A stretch of DNA of 64,000 bases, from IMG/VR virus record IMGVR_UViG_3300036863_000049, positions 1 through 64,000 of that record; one strand, 5' to 3'. Positions within the stretch are counted from its first letter, which is position 1. The number at the start of each line of letters is the position of its first letter. Shown here in pieces: positions 49,988 through 58,309 of the stretch. The notes beneath the pieces are model-generated. The model did not search any database. It was not told where the DNA came from and was given only the letters and a program-made list of their open reading frames with translations. Source of the DNA: a virus. A program made the translations under genes and the position numbers.

Positions 49988-50505
49988 TGGCGTGCGATGC
50001 TCCTCAACTTTGCCCACAGGCGCACATAAAAATCCGGCCAGTCGAAGCCGGCCGGGTCGGTCTTGTTCGCTTGTATCCAGGCGTGGGCCGCGATCGGGAT
50101 GAAGCCATAGGCGCCGATCCATTCCGCTACCTGGTTCACGCAGGCCGTGATCTGGGCAGGTGGGTAGGGGTCGGTGCCATTGTTGAGGTTTTCGAGTTCA
50201 ATTGAGAGCGACCAATTATTCGCGTTCTGCATCTGTGAGGGCAACGGGCCGATCTCGGCTGGGCCTTGCGTGTACGCGGTCTTCTCGTCACTTACAATTT
50301 TGTAGATCTTGCCGGTCTTGGAAATGAGCCGGTGACAGGATACGGGGTTATTGTCTGGAGAGGTTGTTGAGAGCCAGTTGAGAGAATCCACACCGCCCGT
50401 TGCGTGTAAAACTATCCACCGGTAGCCCAGCCGCGTCTGCCCGCAACAATGCACGCTGTCTGCGGGATGGTCGGTAATAACCAAAGGCGCCGTCGTAAAG
50501 AGCAT
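49984..50505 (-). CDS. N-acetylmuramoyl-L-alanine amidase (endolysin)
   Basis: 173 aa, Amidase_2 fold: WIVLHATGG supplies the first zinc His, ISKTGKIYKIVSDEKTAY the substrate strand, WSLSIELEN the Glu, and IAAHAWIQANKTDPAGFDW the second His, the catalytic Lys and the metal Asp. Cleaves the peptidoglycan amide bond. First gene of the late transcript. The frame is open further upstream, but no ATG is present there. Confidence 0.88.
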   Translation of the reverse strand: MLFTTAPLVITDHPADSVHCCGQTRLGYRWIVLHATGGVDSLNWLSTTSPDNNPVSCHRLISKTGKIYKIVSDEKTAYTQGPAEIGPLPSQMQNANNWSLSIELENLNNGTDPYPPAQITACVNQVAEWIGAYGFIPIAAHAWIQANKTDPAGFDWPDFYVRLWAKLRSIARQ

Positions 50506-50631
50506 GGCCGTCTCGATTGTGCTGCCGAGCGCCGTCCCAGTTGCAAGGTGCGGCGCCCGGCCCAGCGAAGAAAGGAGGTTGCCTCGCCCCAGCGCCGACG
50601 GAGCACGGCGCAGGACGCGGGTGTGGACATA

Positions 50632-50678
50632 ATCATAGCCGATCGGGGGAAGGATGTCAACTAAGGGACATTTATGTC
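50632..50678 (-). promoter_or_regulatory. Late leftward promoter with upstream operator-like repeat
   Basis: On the minus strand TTGACA (50660-50655), 17-bp spacer, TATGAT (50637-50632). Just upstream, GACA-N4-TGTC (50667-50678) has the same form as the site at 51492-51503 beside cro. The expected start is near 50625, about 120 nt before the amidase ATG. The remainder of the 50506-50809 interval shows no gene. Confidence 0.75.
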
Positions 50679-50809
50679 AGGTCAAAAGAGGTACTTACGC
50701 CGCATAACAGTAGATTACAACTTACTAATGATCTGAGGGGTATCCAAGAGGAGGGAAGATGTATTATACTTACATTACCCGTGCCGCAGAGTCTTATAGG
50801 GAGGAGTGT

Positions 50810-51061
50810 ATGTTGTTACTTCGTCTGTACATCTTAGCCGGGGGGCTAGCGATCGCCGGGGGGAACCTTGCGGTAACGACGATCGAAAACGAAACCGCGC
50901 GTATGGCGGCGCGCGGTGCCTTCGAGGTTGTGCTGATCGTCGCCGCAGTGACGATCGGTGCGAACGCAATCTACCATTTGGTAGAACGGTGCGTTATCGC
51001 CAACCTACGTGAGACGTGGCACGCTATCCATGCGGATGACGCTGCCGATACGTCCGAATAA
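50810..51061 (+). CDS. Membrane protein overlapping the repressor 3' end
   Basis: 83 aa from ATG 50810 (AGGGAGGAG upstream). Two membrane spans (LYILAGGLAIAGGNLAV and AFEVVLIVAAVTIGANAIY). Convergent with the repressor and overlapping it by 38 nt. Position in the lysogeny region suggests superinfection exclusion or another prophage-expressed function; not proven. Confidence 0.55.
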   Translation: MLLLRLYILAGGLAIAGGNLAVTTIENETARMAARGAFEVVLIVAAVTIGANAIYHLVERCVIANLRETWHAIHADDAADTSE

Positions 51062-51386
51062 CCTTCTCCAGGTCGTCCTCGTTTTTGATGGCCTCTAGCA
51101 GCAACGCTGTCTCCCGATCGGCTGCCGCCCTGCTCACTGCATCAGCCCGCGTTGCTTTCCCGTCATCCCATAGCTCCAAGAAACTATCGAGCGACCCGCG
51201 CAAAATCTTCATGAGTTTGCGTGCTTTTTGCATTGACGGCCGATTCTCCCCATTCTCCCACCGGCTCATAGTCCGATCGGTTACCGGCACCGCCGCTGCC
51301 ACATCCTCTTGACGCATATCCGCAAGTCGCCGCAGTGTTACCAGATATTCGCCGCCAGCCTCACCGCTCATAAATGTACCATCCAT
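51024..51386 (-). CDS. Phage repressor, XRE family
   Basis: 120 aa from ATG 51386 (AAAGGAG upstream). HTH: LRRLADMRQEDVAAAVPVTDRTMSRWENGE is cut here to QEDVAAAVPVTDRTMSRW. The C-terminal helical part lacks a protease domain, so induction probably does not use CI-type self-cleavage. Divergent from the Cro-like gene. GTGACA-N17-TAAAAT precedes it. Confidence 0.78.
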   Translation of the reverse strand: MDGTFMSGEAGGEYLVTLRRLADMRQEDVAAAVPVTDRTMSRWENGENRPSMQKARKLMKILRGSLDSFLELWDDGKATRADAVSRAAADRETALLLEAIKNEDDLEKVIRTYRQRHPHG

Positions 51387-51404
51387 GCTAGTCCGCTCCT
51401 TTTC

Positions 51405-51503
51405 GTATTTTACCAAATTGCGCCAAAAATGTCACCAGACACTATTGACAGGTAGGGGACATCTGTGGTATATTAATCATGTCCGAAACAAGACACTTCT
51501 GTC
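51405..51503. promoter_or_regulatory. Repressor/Cro divergent control region
   Basis: Rightward: TTGACA 51445-51450, 18-bp spacer, TATATT 51469-51474. Leftward: GTGACA-N17-TAAAAT ending near 51405. Operator-like elements: TGTC-ACCA-GACA (51430-51441), GACATCTGTG (51458-51467) and GACA-CTTC-TGTC (51492-51503). These share the GACA/TGTC half-site also found at the late promoter. Confidence 0.72.
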
Positions 51504-51517
51504 AGGAGACAAACCCC

Positions 51518-51754
51518 ATGTCACGACCGAAACCATCCTACCCACATATCTGGGCCGCAGTCGAAGCAGCCGGTAAAAATGACCCCGAGCGCGCGAAAGC
51601 GATCGGGGTTGGTGTTCGCACGATCATGCGCTGGCGCAAAGGCGAATGGCCGGATTGTTTCGAGTACTTCACCAATCACCCCCCGCTTCATGAGGCAATG
51701 GGGCTAGAAATCGCCGCTCGTGGGCCAGCAACTACAGACACGTTTGGTACGTGA
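51518..51754 (+). CDS. Cro-like HTH protein
   Basis: 78 aa from ATG 51518 (CAGGAG upstream). HIWAAVEAAGKNDPERAKAI and GVGVRTIMRWRKGEWP form the DNA-binding part. First gene of the early rightward operon. Likely competes with the repressor for the GACA/TGTC operators. Confidence 0.68.
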   Translation: MSRPKPSYPHIWAAVEAAGKNDPERAKAIGVGVRTIMRWRKGEWPDCFEYFTNHPPLHEAMGLEIAARGPATTDTFGT

Positions 51755-51815
51755 CAATTTTAGCATCTCTCTACCCATCGTGTCAATTACAGTTTTGAGA
51801 TAAGGAGCGCCCGTC

Positions 51816-52229
51816 ATGCTAAACCTCACCGACCTGAAACGGATCACCTACGTTCATCCCGACTTCGAAGCGGCGTTCGGCGAGAACGTTATCGGCTACT
51901 TCAAGTCGAATTTAGATGCTGAGAACGCGCTGAATGCGCACACCCTCGACCTGATTATGAGCGGCGCTATTCCGCCCGAGGATGACCCGCCGCTGCCTAA
52001 TCCTTTACCTGACGACGCCGACCCCCCGTGTGCAGGCGCGGCGATCGGCCGAATGTGGCACAAGCAACCGCGTGATTTCATCGCCGTCCTTCGCCAGCTC
52101 GACATGACCGCGCGGGTAAAGCTGGCCGAGTCCTATGCCGAGTGGCGCGGCACCGACGCGACGGCAGTGTTTGACCTCTGGACGCTCGCGGTGCAGGGCG
52201 CCAATGTGCCGGCGAACGCTCGATCCTAG
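51816..52229 (+). CDS. Unknown early protein
   Basis: 137 aa with RBS TAAGGAG. Acidic middle (IPPEDDPPLPNPLPDDADPP) between two helical ends. No family recognised. Confidence 0.6.
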   Translation: MLNLTDLKRITYVHPDFEAAFGENVIGYFKSNLDAENALNAHTLDLIMSGAIPPEDDPPLPNPLPDDADPPCAGAAIGRMWHKQPRDFIAVLRQLDMTARVKLAESYAEWRGTDATAVFDLWTLAVQGANVPANARS

Positions 52230-52251
52230 TATACCGAGAAAGGCCGATCCT

Positions 52252-52608
52252 GTGATCGTTTACCTACCCGCCTTCATCGCCGGCTGGCTCTTTACCTTGA
52301 CACTGCTGATCATCTTCCACCTGCTATGGAATGACGCGATCGAGGAAATACGCTACGGACTAGGTGCCGGGGCTATCTGCGCCGGGTGTGCGCTCGCTGG
52401 CCTCATCATCGACAACGAGTTGTTGACGTTCGGCCCAGCTATCATCACCAGTTCAGGCTTAATTATCGTGCTCATCCAGTGGCTTGAACGCCGCGCCGAT
52501 GAGCGCAAGGCCAAAGCCCAGAAGCGCGGGGAGGTCATAGGGGCCGCGCACGGGCTAACACAGGAGATCATCGATGGCAGTGGGGAGCGGTCGCACCGGC
52601 AGAACTGA
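52252..52608 (+). CDS. Early membrane protein
   Basis: 118 aa from GTG 52252 (GAAAGG upstream). About three spans (YLPAFIAGWLFTLTLLIIFHL; GAGAICAGCALAGLII; IITSSGLIIVLIQWL) then a basic tail. Could be an exclusion or host-takeover protein. Confidence 0.55.
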   Translation: MIVYLPAFIAGWLFTLTLLIIFHLLWNDAIEEIRYGLGAGAICAGCALAGLIIDNELLTFGPAIITSSGLIIVLIQWLERRADERKAKAQKRGEVIGAAHGLTQEIIDGSGERSHRQN

Positions 52609-52783
52609 GCGCATGGAGAATATCTTAGCGCTCTGCATCGACATCTATCACGCGGTTGGCGTCCTGGCTGAACGCGAGCCGGATGACGACGACCTGAACG
52701 AATTACTGTATATCCTCAAGGCGACGGCGGCGATCAAGGCGCTGGCGCTGGCGGAGCGAAATGGAAAGGAAGTGCTGCAATGA
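52574..52783 (+). CDS. Small early protein
   Basis: 69 aa, AGGAG before ATG 52574 within the previous gene. ENILALCIDIYHAVGVLAER... helical and acidic. Coupled to the next gene. Confidence 0.55.
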   Translation: MAVGSGRTGRTERMENILALCIDIYHAVGVLAEREPDDDDLNELLYILKATAAIKALALAERNGKEVLQ

Positions 52784-53028
52784 CTCTTATCAAGCTAGGT
52801 GACAGGTACATCAACCTGGATAACGTGACCAGCATTATGCCACTCAACAAAGAGTACGCGGGCAAGCCGGGCATCCTGCAAATTGAATATATCGGCCGCG
52901 CGAGCGAGGACTGGGGCGCTGAGTGGGTCGAGGGTGCCGATGCTATCGCGCTCCGCTTCTGGCTTGACCAGCGCTCCGCCGACATCACGCGCCACTACGA
53001 GATGGAAACGAAGATGGGGCCACGATGA
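52780..53028 (+). CDS. Small early protein
   Basis: 82 aa, ATGA overlap upstream and downstream. KLGDRYINLDNVTSIMPLNK starts a small beta domain. Unknown. Confidence 0.55.
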   Translation: MTLIKLGDRYINLDNVTSIMPLNKEYAGKPGILQIEYIGRASEDWGAEWVEGADAIALRFWLDQRSADITRHYEMETKMGPR

Positions 53029-53279
53029 TGCCAAAGCAAGCTGAGCGCCAATGGCAAATCCCGCGCGGCGATTACGAGTGGTCCGACTACCAATGCCCGA
53101 CGACCGGCGTATGGTTCCATCCGCTGTCCCATCGGCTCATGGAGATCGGGGATCAGGCATTCGTATGGGTATACTGCCCCATTTGTGACCATCACTGCCG
53201 CGTGCGCGGACAGGACGGCTATGACCCGATGAACCCTCAACCCCATTGCTACACCCTCGTGAATGGAAAAGAGCTATGA
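53025..53279 (+). CDS. Small early protein with zinc knuckle
   Basis: 84 aa; C24 and the CPICDHHC cluster (about 51-58) with nearby His suggest zinc binding. ATGA-coupled on both sides. Unknown. Confidence 0.55.
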   Translation: MMPKQAERQWQIPRGDYEWSDYQCPTTGVWFHPLSHRLMEIGDQAFVWVYCPICDHHCRVRGQDGYDPMNPQPHCYTLVNGKEL

Positions 53280-53488
53280 CCCACCTTGCCGACATCTCAA
53301 CCGGCGCTAATTTGACGGCGGAGTTCAACCTACGTTTCGCTATCCGCGTCGAGCGCGAGCGCTACCAGGCGATGCCGCCCCGCTTGCAAGCCGAGACGCT
53401 CTCTCGCGTGATGGCGAACGTCGAGCGGCATCCGAACTCGTGGCTGGCGAAGCACTGGAAACAGATTTATGGAGGGACGATACGATGA
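53276..53488 (+). CDS. Small early protein
   Basis: 70 aa from ATG 53276; helical and basic (RVERERYQAMPPRLQAETLS...). ATGA-coupled. Unknown. Confidence 0.5.
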   Translation: MTHLADISTGANLTAEFNLRFAIRVERERYQAMPPRLQAETLSRVMANVERHPNSWLAKHWKQIYGGTIR

Positions 53489-53721
53489 CAATGCGAGTTC
53501 CACCTATGTCCCGGCCTGAGACGCTGCACCGCGTTCTGGCGGCTGTCCAGGCGTTCACACGCGAGCACGGACGCGCGCCAAGTCTGAACGAGTTGACGAA
53601 CATGACCGGGCTGGCGCGCAGCACGGTCTGGTACGCGCTCAACACGCTGAGACGTGACTACGGCTATGTGCGGTGGGAGAAGCGGCGCGAGGGTACGCTA
53701 CGGGTCACCGAGAGGTATTGA
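53485..53721 (+). CDS. LexA-like winged-helix protein
   Basis: 78 aa; ETLHRVLAAVQAFTREHGRA, then PSLNELTNMTGLARSTVWYA, matches the N-terminal domain of LexA-type regulators without a protease part. It may regulate early transcription. Confidence 0.65.
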   Translation: MTMRVPPMSRPETLHRVLAAVQAFTREHGRAPSLNELTNMTGLARSTVWYALNTLRRDYGYVRWEKRREGTLRVTERY

Positions 53722-53722
53722 T

Positions 53723-53950
53723 ATGACAATAAGCAGCTTTAACCACTTCCTCGAATACCTGGCATCGAACGGGCACAAGTACGCGTTGCACCCGCAGCAG
53801 ATCCGCGGCTTCGACGGGACCGAGAAGGAGACGCGGGTGTTAGCGACGATCGGCGGCGTCCCGCTGACGTTCAGAGTCAAGAAGGGCTACACCGAAGTAG
53901 TAGCCGAGTGGCGGCAAGCAATGGAACGAGGAAGCGAGGAAGCGGCATGA
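53723..53950 (+). CDS. Small early protein
   Basis: 75 aa (FNHFLEYLASNGHKYALHPQ...), acidic C terminus, ATGA overlap with the Rad52-like gene. A partner of the recombinase is possible; no evidence beyond position. Confidence 0.5.
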   Translation: MTISSFNHFLEYLASNGHKYALHPQQIRGFDGTEKETRVLATIGGVPLTFRVKKGYTEVVAEWRQAMERGSEEAA

Positions 53951-54621
53951 CAAATCTTGGCAATATCTACGGCCTACTAACCGAGCCGTTCTCTACGTCG
54001 GTCGTCGAGGTCAAGCCCGGCGCGACGAACCAGGAAGGCACGAAGGCGCTGGCGCTGGCCTACGTTGATGCGCGCCACTACCAGGCGCGGCTTGACGACA
54101 CGGTTGGCGCTGACAACTGGCAAGTCGAGTACCGGCCGGTATCCGACCGCGCAACCGTCTGCCGCCTGACAATCTTCGGCGTCGTGCGTGAAGACGTGGG
54201 AGAGGCCGACGCTACGGACGCGAACCAGGCCACCAGCGCGGCGATGCAAGCCTTCAAGCGCGCGTGTGCGGCATTCGGCCTGGGCCGCTACCTGTACACC
54301 GACTTGCCGCAACTCTGGGTAGATGCGGAGAAGTTCGGCAAGACCGTAAAGATTAAAGACCCGGCCGGCGCGGTGTGGAGAATGTACCAGCAAGCGGGTA
54401 TCCTGGGAGTTCAGAAGCCGCAAACGAACGGCACCGACCGGCGACAGAAGATGATCACGAAGATCCAAACGCTGATGGTCGATGCCCGCGAGCGCGGTAT
54501 CGAAGTGAAGCACAAGCCACTTGACCAGGCGACGGATGACGAGCTAGTATCTATCGGCAAGGCGTACACCGCGGCGCTGGAGAAGCGCGGCAAAGTGGAA
54601 GAAGCCGAGATCCCGCTTTAA
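53947..54621 (+). CDS. Rad52/Sak-like single-strand annealing protein
   Basis: 224 aa. YVDARHYQARLDDTVGADNW, then CRLTIFGVVREDVGEADATD and SAAMQAFKRACAAFGLGRYL are the typical Rad52/22 core (about 40-135). The C-terminal part is charged. Drives annealing recombination and phage mosaicism; no phage exonuclease gene is seen nearby. Confidence 0.8.
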   Translation: MTNLGNIYGLLTEPFSTSVVEVKPGATNQEGTKALALAYVDARHYQARLDDTVGADNWQVEYRPVSDRATVCRLTIFGVVREDVGEADATDANQATSAAMQAFKRACAAFGLGRYLYTDLPQLWVDAEKFGKTVKIKDPAGAVWRMYQQAGILGVQKPQTNGTDRRQKMITKIQTLMVDARERGIEVKHKPLDQATDDELVSIGKAYTAALEKRGKVEEAEIPL

Positions 54622-54686
54622 TACACCCGCCCGCGCTGGTCAATCCATCAGGCCGGCGCGGGTGTTTCTGTTGACTGAGGAGCACG

Positions 54687-55412
54687 ATGGCAGACCCAGC
54701 CAGCATACCGCCACCGAACTACACGCAGATACCGAACGCGATCTTTGAGTTGATGGCCGATAAGGAAGCGCATTTCACCGAGGCGGAGTTGCGGGTCGTC
54801 CTGGCAATCGCTCGCAAAACGTTCGGCTGGCACAAGAAGCGCGACAAACTCAGCCTCACGCAACTCGAAAAGCTCACGGCGATGAGCAGACCGAGCGTGA
54901 AGGCGGGGATTGATGCCGCGATAGCGCGCGGCTTAGTTCGGCGTACGCCCGACAAAGACGATGGGCGCGGGGGATTTTATTACGAGCTTCTTGTAGATGA
55001 GCCGAATGAGCCGAATAGTAAAAAATCTTTACTAGTAAAGAATGTTAACCAGTTAAAAGAGTTAACCGATACTAGTAAAGAATCTTTACCAGAACTAGTA
55101 AAAAATCTTTACCCACAAAAGAAAGATAAAGAAAAGAAAGAAACATCATCGTCGCACGTCGCGTTTTTGATCGACCAGGGGATGGGGGCGGCGATGGAGT
55201 TTCAAGATTTAGAACCGGATGCCGCAATAGCCGACTTTAAGCGACGGGTGAAGGACGGGCAGTCAGTCGCGCAGATCGTTCGAGCATGGAGACTTAACGC
55301 TCCTGTTCGCAAACCAGAGCCGAATGGCACCGGCCCGCCAGGATACCGCCCGCCCGCCGATGCCCTAACGCCAGAAGAACGAGACAAGAAGCTGAAGGAA
55401 CTGCGCCGATGA
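54687..55412 (+). CDS. Phage replication initiator (O/DnaD-like)
   Basis: 241 aa. N-terminal winged helix as in lambda O: YTQIPNAIFELMADKEAHFT, VLAIARKTFGWHKKRDKLSL, LEKLTAMSRPSVKAGIDAAI. The middle (about 105-155) is Lys/Ser/Asn-rich because it encodes the iterons. The C-terminal part probably contacts DnaB, whose gene overlaps its stop by ATGA. Confidence 0.82.
   Translation: MADPASIPPPNYTQIPNAIFELMADKEAHFTEAELRVVLAIARKTFGWHKKRDKLSLTQLEKLTAMSRPSVKAGIDAAIARGLVRRTPDKDDGRGGFYYELLVDEPNEPNSKKSLLVKNVNQLKELTDTSKESLPELVKNLYPQKKDKEKKETSSSHVAFLIDQGMGAAMEFQDLEPDAAIADFKRRVKDGQSVAQIVRAWRLNAPVRKPEPNGTGPPGYRPPADALTPEERDKKLKELRR
55016..55150. other. Phage replication origin inside the initiator gene
   Basis: Five related iterons TAGTAAARAATCTTTAC(C): 55016-55032, 55033-55050, 55051-55067 (degenerate), 55073-55090 and 55096-55113, each partly palindromic. 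They are followed by an A/G-rich strand (55113-55142) with strong AT bias that could melt. A location inside the O-like gene mirrors lambda ori. Confidence 0.78.
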
Positions 55413-56755
55413 CCACCAACAAAGCCATACCCGCCGACATAGAGGCTGAGAAAAGCGTACTCGGATCGCTACTGATGAACCGCGATGCCATTATCGCCGT
55501 CGCGCCGTGGCTATCATCCGCGATGTTCTACCTGGAGGCGCACGGCTGGATTTACGAGGCGTGCCTGTCCTGCTACAACCGGCGGGTTCCGCCCGATACG
55601 CGGATGGTTGCCGACGAACTGAAGAGGAACGGCCGGCTGGAAGACGCTGGCGGCTATTCGTACCTGTCGAAACTGGTAGATGCCGTGCCGACAAGCTACC
55701 ACGTCGAGCACTACGCGCGGATTGTCGAGCATAGTGCCGCCCTTCGTTCGCTCATCATCGCGGGCGGCAAGATAGCGGCGCTTGGATACGACGAACGAAC
55801 GGATGTACAAGAGACGATCGCCAACGCCCACGCGCTCCTAACGACGGCGACGGCGCGCCCATCGGACGATGAGACGCTCATTGAGATGGCGAAGATTGTT
55901 GATATGCGGTTTGCACAGGTGAGCGCTGGCGGCTCGCAGGCGCAACTCGGAATCCCGACTGGGCTAAAGGATTTCGATCAGCAGACCGGCGGGCTACACA
56001 AGTCCGACCTCATCATCATCGCCGCCCGGCCCGGCGTGGGCAAGTCAAGTCTGGCGCTGACTATCGCCTACAATCTCGCCGTTGCTGGGCACCGGCTCGA
56101 CATCTTTAGTCTTGAGATGTCGAAAGACCAGAACCTAGATCGGCTGATTGCGATGCACACCGGCATCAACCTACTCGACGCGCGGTTGCTGGCGATGAAC
56201 GACGATGGATGGGCGCGCTATATGGACGCGCTCGGCTTCATTCACGCCTTGCCGATCGCCGTAGATGACCAGCCAGCACTTACCCTGCACGACTTACGGA
56301 CACGGTTACTGAGGCGCCAGGCAACGATGGGCGCGCCCACGCTGGTCATTGTTGACTATCTCGGCCTGATGCGTGTTCCGAAGTCGCGCAGTCGCTATGA
56401 CGAGGTTTCGGAGATTGCGCGCGGGCTGAAGAACCTCGCAAAAGAGATGAATGTACCCGTACTGGCGCTCTGTCAGATGTCTCGCGCCGTGGAAGAACGC
56501 CCTGGTCACTTGCCGATGCTCTCCGATTTGCGCGAGAGTGGCGAGTTAGAGCAAGCCGCCGATCTTGTAGCCTTCATCTATCGTGAAGAGATGCACGACT
56601 CGGATACGGACAAACGCGGCGTCGCCAGACTCATCATCGCCAAGCACCGACATGGCGCGCTGGGCACCGTTCCGTTGCACTTCGACAAGTCTACTACGCG
56701 GTTCACTGATCTAAGCTATCGACAGGAGGCTAGCTATGCCCATCAAGCCGATTGA
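55409..56755 (+). CDS. dnaB: Replicative DNA helicase, DnaB family
   Basis: 448 aa. N-terminal domain DIEAEKSVLGSLLMNRDAII; Walker A IIAARPGVGKSSLAL (about 203-217); FSLEMSKDQ H1a; VIVDYLGLMR Walker B; ALCQMSRAVEERPGHLPMLS, DLRESGELEQAADLVAFIYR. Full length for the family. Loaded by the initiator encoded just upstream. Confidence 0.95.
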   Translation: MTTNKAIPADIEAEKSVLGSLLMNRDAIIAVAPWLSSAMFYLEAHGWIYEACLSCYNRRVPPDTRMVADELKRNGRLEDAGGYSYLSKLVDAVPTSYHVEHYARIVEHSAALRSLIIAGGKIAALGYDERTDVQETIANAHALLTTATARPSDDETLIEMAKIVDMRFAQVSAGGSQAQLGIPTGLKDFDQQTGGLHKSDLIIIAARPGVGKSSLALTIAYNLAVAGHRLDIFSLEMSKDQNLDRLIAMHTGINLLDARLLAMNDDGWARYMDALGFIHALPIAVDDQPALTLHDLRTRLLRRQATMGAPTLVIVDYLGLMRVPKSRSRYDEVSEIARGLKNLAKEMNVPVLALCQMSRAVEERPGHLPMLSDLRESGELEQAADLVAFIYREEMHDSDTDKRGVARLIIAKHRHGALGTVPLHFDKSTTRFTDLSYRQEASYAHQAD

Positions 56756-57302
56756 GACGGTCTATAAGGGCTACCGTTTTCGCAGCCGAATCGAGGCGCG
56801 GTGGGCCGTAGTCTTCAAGACGCTTGCCCAGCCGTGGGAATACGAGAAAGAGGGATATGACCTCGGTGATGCTGGGTGGTATCTTCCTGACTTCTGGCTG
56901 CCTAATACCTATGACCGGATCGGACATCGGGGTATCTGGGTTGAGATTAAAGGGCAGCAGCCGAGCGACATTGAAAGCCAGCGATGTGAGGCGCTCGCGC
57001 TCGGCACGAAACACTCCGTCATGATGTTTGTCGGCCCGCCGCGCACATACTATGAGGGGACCGATAGTGATGGGCACTACCAATGGACATATGATGCCGA
57101 GTCGGGCGATATCTGGTGGGACAACTATATGCGGCTACACTATTGCAGCGACTGCTTTGTGGCGAAAGTTGAGTTTGATAACGATTATTTTACCTGCCCG
57201 CAATGCAAGAAAGAAACCTGCATCCCACATCACCCGCTAATCGACGCATCAGTCAAAATCGCCCGCTCTACCCGCTTTGAGCACGGCGATCGTGAAAGGT
57301 GA
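56736..57302 (+). CDS. PD-(D/E)XK nuclease-like protein
   Basis: 188 aa overlapping dnaB by 20 nt. YKGYRFRSRIEARWAVVFKT (Glu), WYLPDFWLP (Asp) and GIWVEIKGQQ (E-x-K) match the restriction-endonuclease core found in many phage proteins. C-terminal zinc ribbon CSDC...CPQC plus C and HH. It may process phage or host DNA. Confidence 0.65.
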   Translation: MPIKPIETVYKGYRFRSRIEARWAVVFKTLAQPWEYEKEGYDLGDAGWYLPDFWLPNTYDRIGHRGIWVEIKGQQPSDIESQRCEALALGTKHSVMMFVGPPRTYYEGTDSDGHYQWTYDAESGDIWWDNYMRLHYCSDCFVAKVEFDNDYFTCPQCKKETCIPHHPLIDASVKIARSTRFEHGDRER

Positions 57303-57307
57303 AAGCC

Positions 57308-57502
57308 ATGACCACTAGCACCTACGCCGTTATCATCGCGCCCGTCTGGGCCGTCTGTGAGGTCTGTGGCTGCCCGTGTGCGGGTGAGCCTGTCGAGGTG
57401 TGCTACATCGCGGAGCAGCCGCGCTACAGCCACGTTGATTTAGTCGCGTGCCTGAAGCGGTGGGAAGAGGCGCCCGCCGAGAGTGAGGCGGCGAATGGAT
57501 AA
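57308..57502 (+). CDS. Small Cys-rich early protein
   Basis: 64 aa; VCEVCGCPCAGEPVEVCYIA suggests zinc binding. Unknown. Confidence 0.5.
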   Translation: MTTSTYAVIIAPVWAVCEVCGCPCAGEPVEVCYIAEQPRYSHVDLVACLKRWEEAPAESEAANG

Positions 57503-57638
57503 TGAACCCTACCGCCTCGGCGCGCTGATCCGGTGGTGCTTCCTGCACGAGGCCCGCCGTCCGGGGCTGCGCGTGGTGCGTCGTTGTGCGCAGCGGCTGG
57601 TGAGAGCGGCGTATGCGCGGGAGGTGGGGCGATGCTAG
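57495..57638 (+). CDS. Small basic early protein
   Basis: 47 aa (MDNEPYRLGALIRWCFLHEA...), strongly Arg-rich, overlapping its neighbours by 8 and 7 nt. Possible DNA binder. Confidence 0.45.
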   Translation: MDNEPYRLGALIRWCFLHEARRPGLRVVRRCAQRLVRAAYAREVGRC

Positions 57639-57835
57639 TTATATGCCCACTCTGCGAAGAGGTCAAGCCGGTAGAGGCCCGCGGGCTGTGCAAGCGCTGC
57701 TATTACGGCGCGCAGCGGCTCGGGATACTCGATAGGTTCCCGTGCCGCCGCTGGGGACGGCGAACGATCGTGTTCGACGCCGCGTACCACCGCGAGTGGC
57801 GACGGCGGCGAAAGGAGCAAGGCCATGCAAGCTGA
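57632..57835 (+). CDS. Small zinc-finger early protein
   Basis: 67 aa: ICPLCEEVKPVEARGLCKRC gives a C4 zinc site; basic C terminus (REWRRRRKEQG). Nucleic-acid binding is likely. Confidence 0.55.
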   Translation: MLVICPLCEEVKPVEARGLCKRCYYGAQRLGILDRFPCRRWGRRTIVFDAAYHREWRRRRKEQGHAS

Positions 57836-58022
57836 GACGATACGGCAAGCGCTTGAAAAGCTCGATGAGCTAGAAGCGCTGATCGGCAACGACCCTGGTG
57901 CGTTTCAGGATCTACACTATGACTTTTTTCAGCCGGTCAAGCGGATACGCGAGGCGCTGTTAAAAGAACTTAACTTTGCCGAAATAGACTTGCTCGGCGG
58001 GCTTATCAAGGTGATGCGATGA
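57825..58022 (+). CDS. Small acidic helical protein
   Basis: 65 aa (IRQALEKLDELEALIGNDPG...). Overlaps both neighbours. Unknown. Confidence 0.5.
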   Translation: MQAETIRQALEKLDELEALIGNDPGAFQDLHYDFFQPVKRIREALLKELNFAEIDLLGGLIKVMR

Positions 58023-58309
58023 GAGAGACAACCGAGATTAGCCTGGAAGACTACCGCCGCCTCTCTCGCGCGCAGCCGCGCCAGCGAGCGAAGCGCGCGC
58101 CCAGGGCCGACATCCCACGCGCCCCGCGTCAGGAAGCGACCGGGCTGCACGTGCTCATCGCGAAGGGCTGGAGTATCCAAAGCCCAGACAGCGTTCAGTA
58201 CCGGCTCTACAAGATCGGGGAGCCGGGGATGGACACCGGGCTGTGCGACAGTGAGAAGGCCGCGTGTGACCGGGCAAAGGCGCTTGCGGTGGTGGGGGTG
58301 AAGGGGTGA
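58019..58309 (+). CDS. Small basic early protein
   Basis: 96 aa; Arg/Pro-rich N terminus (SRAQPRQRAKRAPRADIPRA) and a small alpha/beta C terminus (LYKIGEPGMDTGLCDSEKAA). Unknown. Confidence 0.5.
   Translation: MRETTEISLEDYRRLSRAQPRQRAKRAPRADIPRAPRQEATGLHVLIAKGWSIQSPDSVQYRLYKIGEPGMDTGLCDSEKAACDRAKALAVVGVKG

Noticed and set aside
50412-50660. 82-aa minus-strand ORF upstream of the amidase
   Set aside because: Overlaps the late promoter and the amidase in another frame; Arg-rich shadow composition.
51024-51386. CI-type repressor with self-cleavage domain
   Set aside because: Only 120 aa with a helical C terminus; no Ala-Gly cleavage site or Ser-Lys protease motif.
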